Source: Gammaproteobacteria bacterium
Lineage (GTDB): Bacteria > Pseudomonadota > Gammaproteobacteria > Chromatiales > Chromatiaceae
Direction: 5' to 3'
Assembly (NCBI GenBank): GCA_030148485.1
Contig: JASBTJ010000026.1
Span: 1-64,000 of the forward strand
Length of the DNA stretch: 64,000 bases
Notes under the pieces: model-generated
What the model was told of the DNA's origin: nothing
The model's input: the letters and a program-made list of their open reading frames with translations, nothing else
The model's database searches: none
Position numbers and translations under genes: made by a program
In this document: positions 36,518 through 44,665 of the stretch, one piece after another
How positions within the stretch are numbered: position 1 is the first letter of the stretch
Layout of the letters: each line of letters begins with the position of its first letter

Positions 36518-36949
36518 ATGCAGCTGACCCGCTACACCGACTATGCGTTGCGCGTGCTGCTGTACATGGGCAGCATCGGAACCGAGCAACGCGCCACCGT
36601 GGCCGACATCGCCGACCGCTACGGGATCGCACGCAATCATTTGCTCAAAGTGGTGCACAAGCTCGGACAGCTGGGATATGTGCGCACCATCCGCGGCAAA
36701 GGCGGCGGTATCGAGCTGGCCCGTCACCCCACCGAGATCAGTGTCGGGCGGGTGGTACGGGACATGGAGGCACGGCTGCACATCATCGACTGCCAGGAAC
36801 CTCCCTGTCCGTTGCACGGCGCCTGTCGGCTCAAGGGTCTGCTGGACGAGGCGGCGGAGGCCTTTCTGGCGGTGCTGGACCAGCACACCCTCGCTGACGT
36901 CAACCACGCTCCGGAACAAACCCTGCGCCTGCTGCGCCTGCCGGTCTGA
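36518..36949 (+). CDS. nsrR: Rrf2-family NO-sensing repressor NsrR (first copy)
   Basis: 143 residues from the ATG at 36518. Winged helix (MQLTRYTDYALRVLLYMG, RNHLLKVVHKLGQLGYVRTIRGKGGG) and the Fe-S ligand cluster DCQEPPCPLHGAC, i.e. C-x4-C-x5-C as in E. coli NsrR. Nitrosylation of the cluster lifts repression. The next gene downstream is a truncated haemoglobin whose promoter has a double NsrR-like operator at 36992-37044. A second paralogue ends the same module at 38615. Strong call for family; high for NsrR because of the Cys spacing and context. Confidence 0.92.
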   Translation: MQLTRYTDYALRVLLYMGSIGTEQRATVADIADRYGIARNHLLKVVHKLGQLGYVRTIRGKGGGIELARHPTEISVGRVVRDMEARLHIIDCQEPPCPLHGACRLKGLLDEAAEAFLAVLDQHTLADVNHAPEQTLRLLRLPV

Positions 36950-36991
36950 CCAGCCGTTCCGACCCACCATCGGCCGCGCCTCGAATTAATT

Positions 36992-37044
36992 GTTGCATTT
37001 TCAATGAATGTTTATGTATCCTAAACATTCATTCGTAATGCAAC
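36992..37044. promoter_or_regulatory. Double NsrR-like operator over the truncated haemoglobin promoter
   Basis: A 53 bp mirror structure: GTTGCATT, 3 bases, AATGAATGTTTA, 7-base centre, TAAACATTCATT, 3 bases, AATGCAAC. All arms are exact complements. Each outer half (TTGCATT-N3-AATG and CATT-N3-AATGCAA) resembles an NsrR site (TGCATT...AATGCA). TTGCAT at 36994 and TATCCT at 37017 (17-base spacer) could be -35 and -10 and are fully covered. Confidence 0.75.
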
Positions 37045-37063
37045 TTATTGGGGTACCTCACTC

Positions 37064-37429
37064 ATGACTTCCTTGTACGAGCGCATCGGCGGAGCCCAGG
37101 CAGTCGACCTGGCGGTGGAGAATTTTTATCGCAAGGTGCTGACCGACGACCGCATCAGCCATTTTTTCGATGGCGTCGACATGGACGCCCAGATCGCCAA
37201 GCAGAAGGGTTTCCTCACCATGGTGTTCGGCGGGCCACACAGCTACACCGGTCAAAACATGCGCGACGGACACAAACACCTGGTGGCCCGCGGGCTGAAT
37301 GACAGCCATGTGGACGCGGTGATCGAGCTGCTGGGCCAGACACTTGCGGAGCTGGGTGTCGCCGACAGCGACATTGCCGAGATCGCCGCCATTGCCAACA
37401 GCGTGCGCGACGACGTGCTCGATCGCTAG
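37064..37429 (+). CDS. glbN: Group I truncated haemoglobin
   Basis: 121 residues, 2-on-2 globin: MTSLYERIGGAQAVDLAVENFY, FFDGVDMDAQIAKQKGFLTMVFGG, proximal His in GHKHLVARGL. Cytoplasmic. These proteins bind O2/NO and can oxidise NO to nitrate when re-reduced. The operator upstream and the NsrR gene before it point to NO defence; the ferredoxin-type reductase gene downstream is the likely electron donor. A MITE now separates the two and starts on this gene's TAG stop. Confidence 0.95.
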   Translation: MTSLYERIGGAQAVDLAVENFYRKVLTDDRISHFFDGVDMDAQIAKQKGFLTMVFGGPHSYTGQNMRDGHKHLVARGLNDSHVDAVIELLGQTLAELGVADSDIAEIAAIANSVRDDVLDR

Positions 37430-37582
37430 GCCACCGCTGAAAAATTCAGCGGTTCCGCGGCACAGGGAGGTGCCGCCAAAATCGCTCACGGCAAGTGACC
37501 GGTTTTGCAGCAAGCTGCAAACCGCGTTTGCAGCGCAGCGTGCACGAGCAGTCCAGGATGGACTTGTTCAGCACTTCCCTAA
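37427..37582 (+). mobile_element. ~155 bp MITE-like element, copy 3
   Basis: It runs from the TA of the haemoglobin stop codon (37427-37428) to TA at 37580-37581. Same blocks as the other copies (AAAAATTCAGCGG, GGTGCCGCCAAAATCG, GCAAACCGCGTTTGCAGCGC, GTCCAGGATGG). It splits what would otherwise be a compact haemoglobin-reductase operon by ~170 bases and may affect co-transcription. Confidence 0.92.
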
Positions 37583-37602
37583 CCCACCCCAGGAGCCACC
37601 AC

Positions 37603-38589
37603 ATGCCCCAGTTGCATTTCAACGGTACCGCGATCGAGCTGCCACCCGGCCAGTCGGTGTTGGACGGTCTGCTCGAACACGGTCACGCCATCGCCAACAG
37701 TTGTCGCGCCGGGGCGTGTCAGGCCTGCCTGATGCAGGCCACCGAAGGCGACCTGCCGCCCCAGGCGCAGATCGGCCTGAAGCCGACCCAGGCGAGCCAG
37801 GGTTATTTCCTTGCCTGCCAATGTCGACCGGAAAAGCCGCTGTCGGTGCGGCTGCCCGACATGGCCGAACACCGCCACGCGGCTGTGGTGACCGAGCTGC
37901 AGCCCTTGTCCGAACAGGTGATGGCCGTCAGTGTACGACCCGAGGGCGACTACCCCTACCGGCCCGGCCAATATACCACCCTGTGGCGCGACGACGGACT
38001 GGGTCGCAGTTACTCGCTGGCCAGTGTGCCCGGCGTGGATGCCGAACTGCGGTTTCACGTGCGGCGCGTCCCCAATGGACGCTTCAGTGGCTGGGTGTTC
38101 GATCAGTTACGCCCCGGGCAACGCATAGACCTGCAATGCGCCACCGGCGATTGCGTGTATCTTCCCGAGTACGGAGATGACGATCTGCTGCTGGTTGGCA
38201 CCGCGACCGGACTGGCCCCACTGTATGGCATTCTCCGCGAGGCCCTTCGCCAAGGACACCGTGGCGCAATCCATCTGCTACATGGCGCCTACGACCCGCA
38301 GGGCTTGTACCTACGTGACGAACTGGGGGATTTGGCCGACAGGCATCCGCATATCCACTATCATGCCGCTGTGTTGGAAGCCGGCGATAGCGATGTCACC
38401 GTGGCCCAGGTCGATGGCTTGGCGCTGGAACAATTATCAGGACTGAACAACCCCGTGGCCTATCTGTGCGGCGCCCCGGACTTTGTGCAAGGCTTGCGCA
38501 AACGGCTGTTTCTGGCCGGCATGGCGATGAACCGCATCCACGCCGACGCCTTTCTGCCGGCCGCGGCCAACACGGCGTCCACCAGCTGA
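37603..38589 (+). CDS. [2Fe-2S] ferredoxin-FAD-NAD(P)H reductase, probable haemoglobin reductase
   Basis: 328 residues. Plant-type ferredoxin domain (about 1-85) with CRAGACQACLM...ACQC cluster ligands, FAD domain (about 95-190) with RPGQYTTL and GRSYSLASVPG, and NAD(P) domain with VGTATGLAPLYGILREAL and YLCGAPDFVQ. Layout as in MmoC/phenol hydroxylase reductases. Start ATG 37603 with AGGAG upstream. Between a truncated haemoglobin and an NsrR paralogue, its best-fitting role is to re-reduce the haemoglobin in NO dioxygenation (inference). A ring-hydroxylating monooxygenase partner is not present in the window. Confidence 0.9.
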   Translation: MPQLHFNGTAIELPPGQSVLDGLLEHGHAIANSCRAGACQACLMQATEGDLPPQAQIGLKPTQASQGYFLACQCRPEKPLSVRLPDMAEHRHAAVVTELQPLSEQVMAVSVRPEGDYPYRPGQYTTLWRDDGLGRSYSLASVPGVDAELRFHVRRVPNGRFSGWVFDQLRPGQRIDLQCATGDCVYLPEYGDDDLLLVGTATGLAPLYGILREALRQGHRGAIHLLHGAYDPQGLYLRDELGDLADRHPHIHYHAAVLEAGDSDVTVAQVDGLALEQLSGLNNPVAYLCGAPDFVQGLRKRLFLAGMAMNRIHADAFLPAAANTASTS

Positions 38590-38614
38590 CCGAACCCGAC
38601 GAAAGAGAACGGCG

Positions 38615-39064
38615 ATGCAACTGACCCACTACACGGACTATGGCTTGCGCGTGCTGATGTTCCTGGCACTGCAGCCCGACCGTGCACTCGTGACCATCAG
38701 TGAAATTGCCGAACACTTCGAGATTCCCCGCAACCATCTGATCAAGGTGGTACAACGCCTTGGCCAGCTCGGCTATGTGGCGACGGTGCGCGGCAAGGGT
38801 GGCGGGTTGCGGCTGGGCATGGAACCGCAGGACGTTGTCATCGGCCAGGTGGTGCGGGACATGGAGTCGACCCTGGACATCGTCGACTGCGGCAAACCGC
38901 CCTGCCCGCTGCAAGGCGATTGCACGCTCAAATCGATACTCAATCAAGCGAAGGCGGCCTTCCTGCAGGCCCTGGACCAACACACCCTGGCCGAACTGAC
39001 CCCGCAGCCGGACGCCCTACGCATGCTCCTGCACTGGCCCGTCGTCGATATCGGGCGGCATTGA
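38615..39064 (+). CDS. Rrf2-family NsrR-like regulator (second copy)
   Basis: 149 residues, ~50-60% alike by eye to the first copy: MQLTHYTDYGLRVLMFLAL, PRNHLIKVVQRLGQLGYVATVRGKGGG and cluster ligands DCGKPPCPLQGDC with the same C-x4-C-x5-C spacing. It starts 25 bases after the reductase gene with AAAGAG upstream. Two NsrR paralogues bracketing one NO module is unusual. They may form mixed operator control or differ in the signal sensed. Confidence 0.9.
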   Translation: MQLTHYTDYGLRVLMFLALQPDRALVTISEIAEHFEIPRNHLIKVVQRLGQLGYVATVRGKGGGLRLGMEPQDVVIGQVVRDMESTLDIVDCGKPPCPLQGDCTLKSILNQAKAAFLQALDQHTLAELTPQPDALRMLLHWPVVDIGRH

Positions 39065-39072
39065 GCGACGCG

Positions 39073-39603
39073 CTACTGCTGCGTCAGCCAGGCGCTGACA
39101 AACTCCGCCACGGCGGGCGCATCGTTCAACGGCAGCAAGGGAAGCTCAACCGCCGGATTTGGCGGCACGTCGCACGCCAGCGCGATGATGCCACCATCGG
39201 TGGCGCACAACAGCGGGGTGCCGAGCGACGGCCGATGCACCTCGATCTTGGCGATGGGCTCGCTACGAAAACCCTCCACCAATACCAGGTCGATGGCCGA
39301 GCGATCGAGCCGCGCCACCAGATCCGCCAACCGCGGTTCGCGCTGCCCGTCCCCCTCACGCACCCAGAAGACGCGATGCGGCGACGCCAATATCACCTGG
39401 TCGGCGCCGGCCTGGCGCAAGCGGTGACTGTCCTTGCCGGGCTTGTCGATCTCAAAATCATGGTGGGAATGCTTGATCACGGCACAGCGCACGCCGCGCG
39501 CGCGCAAGGCCGGGATCAGTTGACTGAGCAGGGTGGTCTTACCTGTGCCCGAAAAGGCGACAAAGCCGAGCACCGGCAAGGGAAAGGTCTGGGCCAAGAA
39601 CAC
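39073..39603 (-). CDS. mobB: Molybdopterin-guanine dinucleotide biosynthesis adaptor MobB
   Basis: 176 residues. P-loop GTPase: VLGFVAFSGTGKTTLLSQLIP, then CAVIKHSHHDFEIDKPGKDSHR, the MobB hallmark, and LVLVEGFRSEPIAKIEVHR. MobB helps MobA attach GMP to molybdopterin. It ends the leftward nitrate assimilation operon and would support the bis-MGD cofactor of NarB/NasA encoded upstream. It starts 4 bases after the small membrane protein gene. Confidence 0.96.
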   Translation of the reverse strand: MFLAQTFPLPVLGFVAFSGTGKTTLLSQLIPALRARGVRCAVIKHSHHDFEIDKPGKDSHRLRQAGADQVILASPHRVFWVREGDGQREPRLADLVARLDRSAIDLVLVEGFRSEPIAKIEVHRPSLGTPLLCATDGGIIALACDVPPNPAVELPLLPLNDAPAVAEFVSAWLTQQ

Positions 39604-39607
39604 AACC

Positions 39608-39994
39608 TCAATCGGAGGGGAACAGGATATGGCGCGCGGCGCCGGGCTTGAGCAGTATACGGTGTAGGAAACGGCAATAGTCGTCCCGCACCCCGCGATG
39701 CAGGATCACGAACGACACCCACACCCCGGGGAGCAGGAACAACGCCAGCCACTGGGCGCCTGCCTGGGGCAACGTGAAGGCCGCCAACCCCAACACATAA
39801 AGGGGCCAGCTGAACAACAACCCGCGCAGACCGTGCTTGATGCCCAACAGCACCGCGATGCCGCGCCGTCGCCATGTCTGTGCCGGCGACCGATACACGG
39901 CTTCACAGATCGCCCGCTCCAACTCGCCGTCCACCTGGTCCAAGCGACGCCCAACCCGCGCCAGCTGCGGGTCCCAGGGCAGCCGGTCAGTCAT
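39608..39994 (-). CDS. Small two-helix membrane protein in the nitrate operon
   Basis: 128 residues, not recognised. Hydrophilic N-terminal ~45 residues (RRLDQVDGELERAICEAVYRS), then two close membrane helices (GLRGLLFSWPLYVLGLAAFTL and WLALFLLPGVWVSFVIL), then a basic tail. Its ATG overlaps the nasA stop by 8 bases, and mobB follows in 4 bases, so it is part of the operon. Possibly a membrane partner of the reductase; no direct evidence. Confidence 0.7.
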   Translation of the reverse strand: MTDRLPWDPQLARVGRRLDQVDGELERAICEAVYRSPAQTWRRRGIAVLLGIKHGLRGLLFSWPLYVLGLAAFTLPQAGAQWLALFLLPGVWVSFVILHRGVRDDYCRFLHRILLKPGAARHILFPSD

Positions 39995-42653
39995 AAGCGC
40001 CGGCAGCGAATTCGGCCAGAATCCGTTTCAGCTCCGGCACGCAGGAGCCGCAGTTGGTACCGGCGTTGAGCGCTTGACCGATCGCTTCAGCCGAGCCGAG
40101 CCGCTGCTCGCGGATCCCCTTGACGATGGTGTTCAGGCCGACGCTGAAACAGGCACACACCACCCGACCGGCATCGTCCTGCCCCTTCGGCGGGGTGCCA
40201 CGCAACAGACGACTGCGCGCCTTTTCGTCCACCTTGTCCAGCTTGAACAGTTCCACCAGCCAGTCGCGCGGCGGCAATTCCGGCGTCGGGCCGATGATGA
40301 TCACCGCGTCCAGGCGACCATTGACCAGCCGCGCCGCGCGGTAGTTCGACTGTGTGGAGTCATACAGCTCGCGCCATTCCGCGCCCGGCTCGTCGGAACA
40401 CAACAGCTGACGCGCCCGTGCGGCCCAGTTGTCCGGGCGCTGCTCACCGGCCACCTCGTAGTGCCACAGCCCTTCGCGCCGTGCCTTGCTCCAGTAGCTG
40501 GCGCGGCGTGGTTTGATGTCGCGCCGGGTGAGCATGAAGCCGTACCAGGCCGCACGGTAGGGGATCACCCGCACGGGGGTGTGTTTGAACTCCGGCTGGC
40601 CGGAGATCAGGTCCACCTTGTCGTTGACCAGGCTGTCGACCCGCGCCGCGCTGGCGTACTGGTCGCTCCAATGGATGGGCGCGAACACGTCGCCGGGCAA
40701 CACACTGTCGCACACCCGAGTACGCAGAATTGCCTCGCCCCAGTGACTGGAGACCGCCGCCAGCGCACCTGCCTCCAGCGACAAGGCTTCGGCGTCGTAG
40801 GGATTGACCACGATGAAGGGCTCGGTGTCATGGGCCGATAAGCGTGGCGACTTGGCGGTACGGGTCATGGTGTGCCAGTGGTCCCGCACCCGACCGGTGT
40901 TGAGCACCAAGGGATAGGCCTCATCGGTGTGGATGGCCGGCGGCCTGGGGGTGACCGGGAGGAAGTTGGCGCGCTGACTGCGCGTGTAGAAGCGACCGTT
41001 GCCGAACAAGCGGGCCTTGGACTGGCCGTTCGCGGCAATGGGCCACTGCACGGGAGCCAGTCCGTCATAAGCCGGTTGGTCGAGACCGATCAGACCGCTG
41101 ATATCGAAGTCCCGATCACCGTGGTTTTCAAAACCGGACAACCGGGCGTGCTCGTCGAAGATCTGCGCCGGGGAGTCGTAGTCCATCCCCGGGAAGCCAA
41201 GCCGCGCGCCCACCTGGGACAATATCCACCAATCGGGCTTGGCCATGCCGGGGCTGGGCAGGAAGCACCGCTGGCGGGAGATGCGCCGCTCCGAGTTGGT
41301 GACGGTGCCGTCCTTCTCGCCCCAGGCCTGGGCGGGCAGCTTGATGTGGGCGTAACGCAAGGTGTCGTTCTCGGCCACACAGTCGGACACCACCAGACAC
41401 TCGCAGCGCGCCAACGCCCGTTTGACCTGGTTGGCGTCGGGCATGCTGACCGCCGGGTTGGTACCCATGACCCACAGCGCCTTGATCCGCCCCTGCTCGA
41501 CGGCACGGAACATGTCCACCGCCTTCAAGCCGGGCTTGTCGGCCAGCTTGGCGGTCTGCCAGAAACGGCTGACCAGCTCATGATGCAGCGGGTCGTCCAG
41601 CTCCATGTGAGACGCCAGTTGGTTGGCCAAGCCGCCTACTTCCCGCCCGCCCATGGCGTTGGGCTGCCCGGTGATGGAAAACGGTCCCATGCCCGGTCGG
41701 CCGATGCGACCGGTAAACAGGTGGCAGTTGATGATGGCATTGCCCTTGTCGACACCGCTGGTGGACTGGTTGATACCTTGGGAAAAAACCGTCACCACCT
41801 GCTCGGTATCGGCAAACCAATTGAAGTAGGTCAACAGGTCCTGTTCGTCCACGCCACAGTGCTCGGCCACCGCGCGCGGCGACGGCGAATACCATTCGGC
41901 AATGCGCAGGGTCTCCTCGACACCCTGGGTCTGATGCCGCACAAACAGTTCGTCCATCCGGTGCTGGTCACGCAGCCACACCAACAAGCCGTTGAACAAC
42001 ACGCTGTCGGTACCGCTCTGTACCTGCAGATGCAGATCGGCGGCGTCGCAGGTGGCGGTCTTGCGTGGGTCGATGACCACCACACGCATCTGGGGCCGTG
42101 CCTTCTTGGCCGCCAGGACCCGCTGGTACAACACCGGATGGCACCACGCCAGGTTCGAGCCGGTCAGTACCAACAGATCGGCCTGTTCCAGATCCTCGTA
42201 ACAGGTGGGCACGGTATCGCTACCGAAGGCACGCTTGTGGGCCGCCACGGCCGACTACATGCACAGGCGTGAATTGGTATCGATGTTCGCCGAGCCGATG
42301 CAGCCCTTCATCAGCTTGTTGGCGACATAATAGTCCTCGGTCAGCAACTGACCCGAGACGTAAAAGGCCACGGCATCCGGGCCATGTTGCTCGATGACGG
42401 CGCGAAAGCGCTGGCTCACCGCATCCAGGGCATGATCCCAATCGGTCTGGATGCCGTCGACCTCGGGCGCCAGCAGGCGCCCCTCAAGGTCGATGGTCTC
42501 ACCCAGGGCGGCACCTTTGGAGCATAGACGCCCCAGGTTGGCCGGATGCGCATTGTCCCCCCGCACCTTGACCTGTCCATTCGACTCCGGCGTGACAATC
42601 ACCCCGCAGCCGACACCGCAGTAAGGACAGGTTGTGCGAACTTCAGTGCTCAT
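39987..42653 (-). pseudogene. nasA: Assimilatory nitrate reductase NasA with BFD domain, interrupted by TAG
   Basis: 888 codons in one frame from ATG 42653 (CAGGAG upstream) to 39987, except a TAG at 42255-42257 (codon 133). N-terminal [4Fe-4S] ligands CPYCGVGCGVIV...GRLCSKG, Mo-ligand Cys 131 in SRLCM, then the TAG exactly where the paralogous NarB has the first Ser of CMSSAV, and normal sequence again (SAVAAHKRAFGSD). The rest is complete (GINQSTSGVDKGNAIINCHLFTG; SITGQPNAMGGREVG) with a C-terminal BFD [2Fe-2S] site (VCACFSVG...CGSCVPEL). Terminated product would have no active site. An intact relative lies at 44666-46870. Confidence 0.88.
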
Positions 42654-42701
42654 GACGCTCCTGGTCGGTCTACTCGCCGCCGCGCCCTGTGCACGGCGGT
42701 A

Positions 42702-44543
42702 TCAATGGGTATCTGCTAACACGCCGACTTGCGGCATCTTGGCCAGCCCGGTGCTCCGGGCGTGTTCGGCAAAACCGGCGTTCTTCCAGAAGAAGGCGCC
42801 CGGCATGGTGGTCGGTACCACGACGGCGTAGAACAGCGCTCGGCCGGCCACGGCAGCCGCAACCACCAACACACTGACAGCGGCCCACAACACCAGGCCA
42901 ATCACGCCATCCGCCCCGGCCGCCGCCAGGGCCGCAATGACCAAGGCCGACACGACCAACAAGCCGTTGCGCAACCAGTAGACCTTACCGAAGTCGGTAC
43001 GTTGCAGATAATGACCCGCAGCGCCCTCGCCGCCTTTGGCGTTCAGATCGTGGGCATGCCGCCACAGGCCGAAGGCTTCCGCCATCAGCCCCAGCACCGC
43101 GGGCACTGCCAGCACGGCCATCAGTTGGGCATAATGCTCGCCCGCAGACAGCGCCAGCGCCATGCTCACCAGGCCCACCGCCAAGGCGCCCAGCGTGAGC
43201 ATATTACCGTAGAAACTGGTCAGGACCTGCCAGTGGTGCCAGTACGGACGCGCCGGAATGCGATAGATGCGGTGCATGAAATACAGCGCCGCCAGACCCG
43301 CCAAGGCGGCCCCCCAACCGACCGCCAGGGACAATCCGTCGACCACCCCGGCGGGCAGCCATCCGGTGAGCACCGGCAAGCCCTTGAGCACCGCATACAG
43401 CCCCAATAGGTTGTAGAACACGGCGACCCCGGCGACCTCGCGGCTGACCGGTGAGTACTTGAGGTTGTTGAACGCCCGGTAGAAGCGGTGCGGCCGCCCC
43501 AGGTGCAGAGTCGACAGCACCAGCCCCAGGGTCTCGATGCCGATCAGCCCGAACACCAGCAGCGGCCAAGCCACCGGGTGGGATGCCGGCGTCGGTACCG
43601 GCAGACCGGCCATGGGGCCGAGGAACAAGGCCAGGAAGGCGCCGACCACCAGCTGGGTAACCAGGGTGAAGACCACCAGTGGATTCTCGCGGGTGGACAG
43701 CCTCCCGAGACCCCAGCGCATGGGACGGCCGTCGTCGTCCACCTTGGGGACATAAGGTCCGCCTTCGCCCTGTTCGTCACGCTCGTAGCGCAACGGCATG
43801 GCATCGGTGCGTTTCATCTCCCGCGGTAGGCTGTTGACCTGCTGGAAGCGGATGTTCGGGTGGGTGATCTCCGGCGTCGGGAAGCCGGGGATCTGCGTCT
43901 CCAACTGATGGCGGTCTTCCGGCGTGGTTTCGATGATGCCGAAGTCCAGGGCCCCCGCCAGACAGGCGGACGAACAAGCCGGCTTAAGCCCGACTTCCAG
44001 CCGGTCCACGCACATATTGCACTTGGACACATGCCCCGCCTGGGTATCCAACTGCGGCGCGTTGTACGGACACACCCAGGTGCAGTACCCGCAACCGAAG
44101 CAGATGTCCGGGTCTTGCAACACCGCGCCGTATTCCGCGAACTTGGTATAGGCACGGGTCGGACAACCCTTGAGACATACCGGGTCGTCGCAATGGTTGC
44201 ACGCCATGGAGATATTCAGTCGCGTGTAGGCCGGATAGGTACCGCCTTCCACATAACCCACAGAGCGGAACGCGATATGGGCCGGCAGGTCGTTCTTTTC
44301 CGAGCAGGCGGCCTCGCAGGCATGGCAGGAGATACAACGATCGGCGTTGAAATAGAAGCCGTGCTGCTTGTACCGATTGGGATTGTCGGAGACCGCATTG
44401 TCGCCGTTGATGTTCAGCGACTTGCCGCGCAACTCATGGCCCGCCGGCACGGTCTCGATGGACTGACCGTAACGGTTCTTTTGCGGGTGATCGGCGCGCG
44501 GCACCCATGCGTAGTTCTGTTCTTTGGGTCGGGGTTCGAACAT
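42702..44543 (-). CDS. DmsB-DmsC-type fusion: four-cluster ferredoxin plus membrane anchor
   Basis: 613 residues from ATG 44543 (GAGAGA upstream). N-terminal part (about 1-270) is a DmsB/NrfC-like [4Fe-4S] subunit: CISCHACEAACSEKN, CNHCDDPVCLKGCPT, CFGCGYCTWVCPYNAP, CNMCVDRL...CSSAC. The C-terminal part (about 300-600) is a DmsC-like quinol-oxidising anchor with eight or so helices. Normally these are two proteins. Lying between narB and nasA, it could feed electrons from the quinol pool to the cytoplasmic NarB. No Tat signal on NarB or here, so the complex would face the cytoplasm. Confidence 0.9.
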   Translation of the reverse strand: MFEPRPKEQNYAWVPRADHPQKNRYGQSIETVPAGHELRGKSLNINGDNAVSDNPNRYKQHGFYFNADRCISCHACEAACSEKNDLPAHIAFRSVGYVEGGTYPAYTRLNISMACNHCDDPVCLKGCPTRAYTKFAEYGAVLQDPDICFGCGYCTWVCPYNAPQLDTQAGHVSKCNMCVDRLEVGLKPACSSACLAGALDFGIIETTPEDRHQLETQIPGFPTPEITHPNIRFQQVNSLPREMKRTDAMPLRYERDEQGEGGPYVPKVDDDGRPMRWGLGRLSTRENPLVVFTLVTQLVVGAFLALFLGPMAGLPVPTPASHPVAWPLLVFGLIGIETLGLVLSTLHLGRPHRFYRAFNNLKYSPVSREVAGVAVFYNLLGLYAVLKGLPVLTGWLPAGVVDGLSLAVGWGAALAGLAALYFMHRIYRIPARPYWHHWQVLTSFYGNMLTLGALAVGLVSMALALSAGEHYAQLMAVLAVPAVLGLMAEAFGLWRHAHDLNAKGGEGAAGHYLQRTDFGKVYWLRNGLLVVSALVIAALAAAGADGVIGLVLWAAVSVLVVAAAVAGRALFYAVVVPTTMPGAFFWKNAGFAEHARSTGLAKMPQVGVLADTH

Positions 44544-44665
44544 CGTTGTCTCTCTTAATGACCTAGCCGGCAGTGGGGCATGATCGCCCTCACCGCCGGC
44601 CCATCTCCCGGGGGACGAGGGTGGCAAGTCGGATACAGCAGACAGGCCACAGCACTGACGGCTGG

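Noticed and set aside
37427-37582. MITE copies as gene-truncating insertions
   Set aside because: Proteins ending at all four copies have normal, complete C-termini; the insertion is at, not before, the stop codon.
42255-42257. TAG in NasA as a selenocysteine or pyrrolysine codon
   Set aside because: Selenocysteine uses TGA and would replace the Mo-ligand Cys, which is present. TAG serves as the normal stop of several genes here (for example at 1459, 20330 and 54170), and homologues have Ser, so recoding to a special amino acid is not supported.
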